Position numbers and translations under genes: made by a program
NCBI RefSeq assembly: GCF_025642745.1
Contig: NZ_JANZKP010000016.1
Location: forward strand, 1 to 64,000
Origin: Cellulomonas sp. RIT-PI-Y
Lineage (GTDB): Bacteria; Actinomycetota; Actinomycetes; Actinomycetales; Cellulomonadaceae
DNA: 64,000 nt
Direction: 5' to 3'
Shown here: positions 61,561-64,000 of the stretch, piece after piece
How the letters are laid out: every line of letters starts with the position of its first letter
How positions within the stretch are numbered: position 1 is the stretch's first letter
The notes under the pieces: generated by a model
Told to the model about the DNA's origin: nothing
Databases searched by the model: none
Seen by the model: the letters and a program-made list of their open reading frames with translations, nothing else

Positions 61561-63879
61561 ATGGCGGATTCCTTGCAGACCCCTGACGCCCGCGAGACCC
61601 CCGCGGTCACCGGCGCCACCGCGCGGGTGCGGCAGCGACTCGCACGGTTCGGTCAGGGCCGGGTCCCCGCGCAGACCGCGGCGATCGAGCCGCTGCTGCA
61701 GGCGGTCCGCACGAACCACCCGCGGGCCGAGCTCGGTCTGATCGAGCGCGCCTACGTCACCGCCGAGAAGGCGCACCGCGGGCAGCTGCGCAAGAGCGGC
61801 GACCCGTACATCACGCACCCGGTGGCGGTCGCGACCATCCTGGCCGAGCTCGGGATGACGCCGCCGACCCTCGCCGCGGCCCTGCTGCACGACACGGTCG
61901 AGGACACCGACTACTCGCTGGACCAGCTGCGCGCCGAGTACGGCCCGGAGATCGCCATGCTGGTCGACGGCGTGACCAAGCTGGACAAGGTCACCTACGG
62001 CGACGCCGCGCAGGCCGAGACCGTCCGCAAGATGGTGATCGCCATGTCCCGGGACATCCGGGTGCTGGTGATCAAGCTGGCCGACCGGCTGCACAACGCC
62101 CGCACCTGGAAGTTCGTGCCGGCGCACAAGGCCGAGGGCAAGGCGCGCGAGACCCTGGAGATCTACGCCCCGCTGGCGCACCGGCTGGGCATGAACACGA
62201 TCAAGTGGGAGCTGGAGGACCTGTCCTTCGCCACGCTCTACCCGAAGGTCTACGACGAGATCGTGCACCTGGTGGCCGAGCGTGCCCCGGCCCGCGAGGA
62301 GTACCTCGCGATCGTCCGCGACCAGGTCGGCGGCGACCTGCGCACCGCGAAGATCAAGGCCACGGTCAGCGGTCGGCCGAAGCACTACTACTCGATCTAC
62401 CAGAAGATGATCGTCCGCGGTCGCGACTTCGCGGACATCTACGACCTGGTCGGCGTGCGGGTCCTGGTGGACACCGTGCGGGACTGCTACGCGGCGCTCG
62501 GCACGCTGCACGCGCGATGGAACCCGGTCCCCGGCCGGTTCAAGGACTACATCGCGATGCCGAAGTTCAACCTGTACCAGTCGCTGCACACCACGGTGAT
62601 CGGCCCCGGCGGCAAGCCGGTGGAGATCCAGATCCGCACCCACGACATGCACCGTCGTGCCGAGTACGGCGTGGCCGCGCACTGGAAGTACAAGGAGAAC
62701 GCCAAGAACCAGGCCGGTGGCGACGACCCCGCCAACGCGGACATGACCTGGCTGCGACAGCTGGTCGACTGGCAGAAGGAGACCGCGGACCCCTCCGAGT
62801 TCCTCGACTCGCTGCGGTTCGAGATCGCGGACGGGGAGGTCTACGTCTTCACGCCCAAGGGCGACGTGATGGCGCTGGCCGCCGACGCGACCCCGGTGGA
62901 CTTCGCGTACGCCGTGCACACCGAGGTCGGGCACCGGACGATGGGCGCCCGGGTCAACGGCCGGCTCGTCCCGCTGGACACCAAGCTGGAGAACGGCGAC
63001 GTCGTGGAGGTCTTCACCTCCAAGTCGGAGACCGCCGGTCCGTCCCGGGACTGGCTCGGGTTCGTCACCAGCCCGCGTGCCCGGAACAAGATCCGGCAGT
63101 GGTTCACCAAGGAGCGCCGCGAGGAGGCCGTCGAGCACGGCAAGGACTCGATCGCCAAGGCGATGCGCAAGCAGAACCTGCCGATCCAGCGCCTGCTGTC
63201 GCACGAGGCCCTGGTCGGGCTCGCGAACGAGATGCGCTATGCCGACGTCTCCGCGCTGTACGCGGCGGTCGGCGAGGGGCAGGTCTCGGCCGCCTCGGTG
63301 GTGCAGAAGCTGGTGCAGGCGATGGGCGGGGAGCCCGGCACCGAGGAGGACATCGCCGAGACCGCGCGCCCGGGTCAGACCACCCGGCGGGTGCGCACCG
63401 GTGATCCCGGTGTCGTGGTCAAGGGCGTGGACGACATCTGGGTCAAGCTCGCGAAGTGCTGTACCCCGGTGCCCGGTGACGAGATCGTCGGGTTCATCAC
63501 CCGGGGTGACGGCGTCAGCGTGCACCGCACCGACTGCATCAACGTGACCCAGCTGCGCGAACAGCCGGAGCGGATCGTCGACGTCGAGTGGACCACCGGC
63601 ACCGGCAGCCTGTTCCTGGTGCAGATCCAGGTCGAGGCCCTGGACCGGTCCCGGCTGCTGTCCGACGTCACCCGCGTGCTGTCGGACAGCCACGTGAACA
63701 TCCTGTCCGCCTCGGTCTCCACCTCCCGGGACCGGGTCGCGATGTCTCGGTTCGTGTTCGAGATGGCCGAGCCGTCGCACCTGGCGTCCGTGCTGTCCGC
63801 GGTGCGCAAGGTCGAGGGCGTGTTCGACGTCTACCGGATCACCGGCGCGAAGGCCGATCACCAGCCGATCAGCGGCTGA
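61561..63879 (+). CDS. rel: bifunctional (p)ppGpp synthetase/hydrolase
   Basis: 772-residue long RSH protein of the stringent response. HD hydrolase domain (about 60-210) keeps the catalytic [10 protein letters not shown]; the synthetase domain has [18 protein letters not shown] and [23 protein letters not shown] domain [20 protein letters not shown]; zinc-finger/helical region with [14 protein letters not shown]-terminal ACT domain. With both active sites intact it should be a Rel-type bifunctional enzyme. ATG 61561 follows GGAGGAGGG at good distance; the adjacent GTG 61558 is too close. Confidence 0.96.
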   Translation: MADSLQTPDARETPAVTGATARVRQRLARFGQGRVPAQTAAIEPLLQAVRTNHPRAELGLIERAYVTAEKAHRGQLRKSGDPYITHPVAVATILAELGMTPPTLAAALLHDTVEDTDYSLDQLRAEYGPEIAMLVDGVTKLDKVTYGDAAQAETVRKMVIAMSRDIRVLVIKLADRLHNARTWKFVPAHKAEGKARETLEIYAPLAHRLGMNTIKWELEDLSFATLYPKVYDEIVHLVAERAPAREEYLAIVRDQVGGDLRTAKIKATVSGRPKHYYSIYQKMIVRGRDFADIYDLVGVRVLVDTVRDCYAALGTLHARWNPVPGRFKDYIAMPKFNLYQSLHTTVIGPGGKPVEIQIRTHDMHRRAEYGVAAHWKYKENAKNQAGGDDPANADMTWLRQLVDWQKETADPSEFLDSLRFEIADGEVYVFTPKGDVMALAADATPVDFAYAVHTEVGHRTMGARVNGRLVPLDTKLENGDVVEVFTSKSETAGPSRDWLGFVTSPRARNKIRQWFTKERREEAVEHGKDSIAKAMRKQNLPIQRLLSHEALVGLANEMRYADVSALYAAVGEGQVSAASVVQKLVQAMGGEPGTEEDIAETARPGQTTRRVRTGDPGVVVKGVDDIWVKLAKCCTPVPGDEIVGFITRGDGVSVHRTDCINVTQLREQPERIVDVEWTTGTGSLFLVQIQVEALDRSRLLSDVTRVLSDSHVNILSASVSTSRDRVAMSRFVFEMAEPSHLASVLSAVRKVEGVFDVYRITGAKADHQPISG

Positions 63880-63891
63880 CACCCCGGCGCC

Positions 63892-64000
63892 TCAGCGCAG
63901 CCGGCTCAACGCCTCGCGCAGCGTCCGGTCGCCTCGGAGCACGCCGCGCTGGCGACCGAGGCCCGCCAGCCGGTTCAGCGCCGCCCGCAGGTCGACCCCC
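63892..64000 (-). CDS. C-terminal fragment of a gene cut by the right edge
   Basis: On the minus strand an open frame enters from the right edge and stops at 63892. The 36 visible residues, ending RGDRTLREALSRLR, are Leu- and Arg-rich and look helical. I do not recognise the family. The gene is convergent with rel, with 12 bases between the stop codons. Confidence 0.5.
   Translation of the reverse strand, partial: GVDLRAALNRLAGLGRQRGVLRGDRTLREALSRLR

Overview
The window is GC-rich actinobacterial chromosome, most likely from the order Micrococcales (Cellulomonadaceae or Promicromonosporaceae-like). The signs are strong G/C bias at third codon positions, many GTG starts, ATGA/GTGA-coupled operons, a four-domain ribosomal protein S1 with an acidic, Ser-rich tail, a phosphatidylinositol-mannoside operon, an SsgA-family regulator, and actinobacterial gene orders (hisI-trpE, trpCBA-lgt-gltBD-pyk, thrS-HIT-pgsA-patA-pimA, pdxST-yebC-ruvCAB-yajC-secDF-apt-rel). 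The genus assignment is inference. I see no prophage, insertion sequence, CRISPR array or replication origin; this is mostly core chromosome.

Layout. 71-4325 (minus): livHMGF, a branched-chain amino-acid type ABC importer whose LivH carries an unusual secreted N-terminal domain; no binding-protein gene is visible. 4666-9327: GNAT acetyltransferase, PaaI-type thioesterase, DNA polymerase I and a methyltransferase. 9462-12169: pfkA and rpsA. 12290-15972: a heterodimeric ABC exporter pair with one degenerate ATP site. 15997-24803: hisI, trpE, a trp-associated membrane protein, four small membrane proteins (DUF4190, DUF2752, DUF4190, HGxxPAAW), trpC, trpB, trpA and lgt. 24933-32696: gltB, gltD and pyk.

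32814-41254: SRPBCC-like and DinB-like proteins, then an iron-siderophore island: a four-gene uptake operon (binding lipoprotein, two permeases, ATPase) divergent from an enterochelin-esterase-like gene, with a DtxR/IdeR-type iron box between them. A kinase-like protein without a P-loop, a SMI1/KNR4 protein and a four-tRNA cluster (Gly, Cys, Val, Gly) follow. 41447-44423: pabB, pabC, a small membrane protein, an SsgA-like protein and tRNA-Val(CAC). 44561-50535: thrS, a HIT hydrolase and the phosphatidylinositol/PIM pathway. 50622-63879: PLP synthase (pdxS, pdxT) with Nudix and aminotransferase genes between, yebC, the Holliday-junction genes ruvCAB, the Sec accessory genes yajC-secD-secF, apt and bifunctional rel. 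A gene fragment on the minus strand runs off the right edge.

Regulatory features. At least nine genes show a TANNNT -10 hexamer exactly 6-7 bases before the ATG or GTG, which predicts leaderless transcripts. A small family of 60-70 bp intergenic hairpin elements recurs at 33501, 39406 and 53361. GC-rich hairpins mark most operon ends. No wholly new system stands out. The best leads are the hairpin repeat family, the leaderless promoters, the LivH fusion, the membrane-protein cassette inside the trp cluster, and the nested inverted repeat before gltB.
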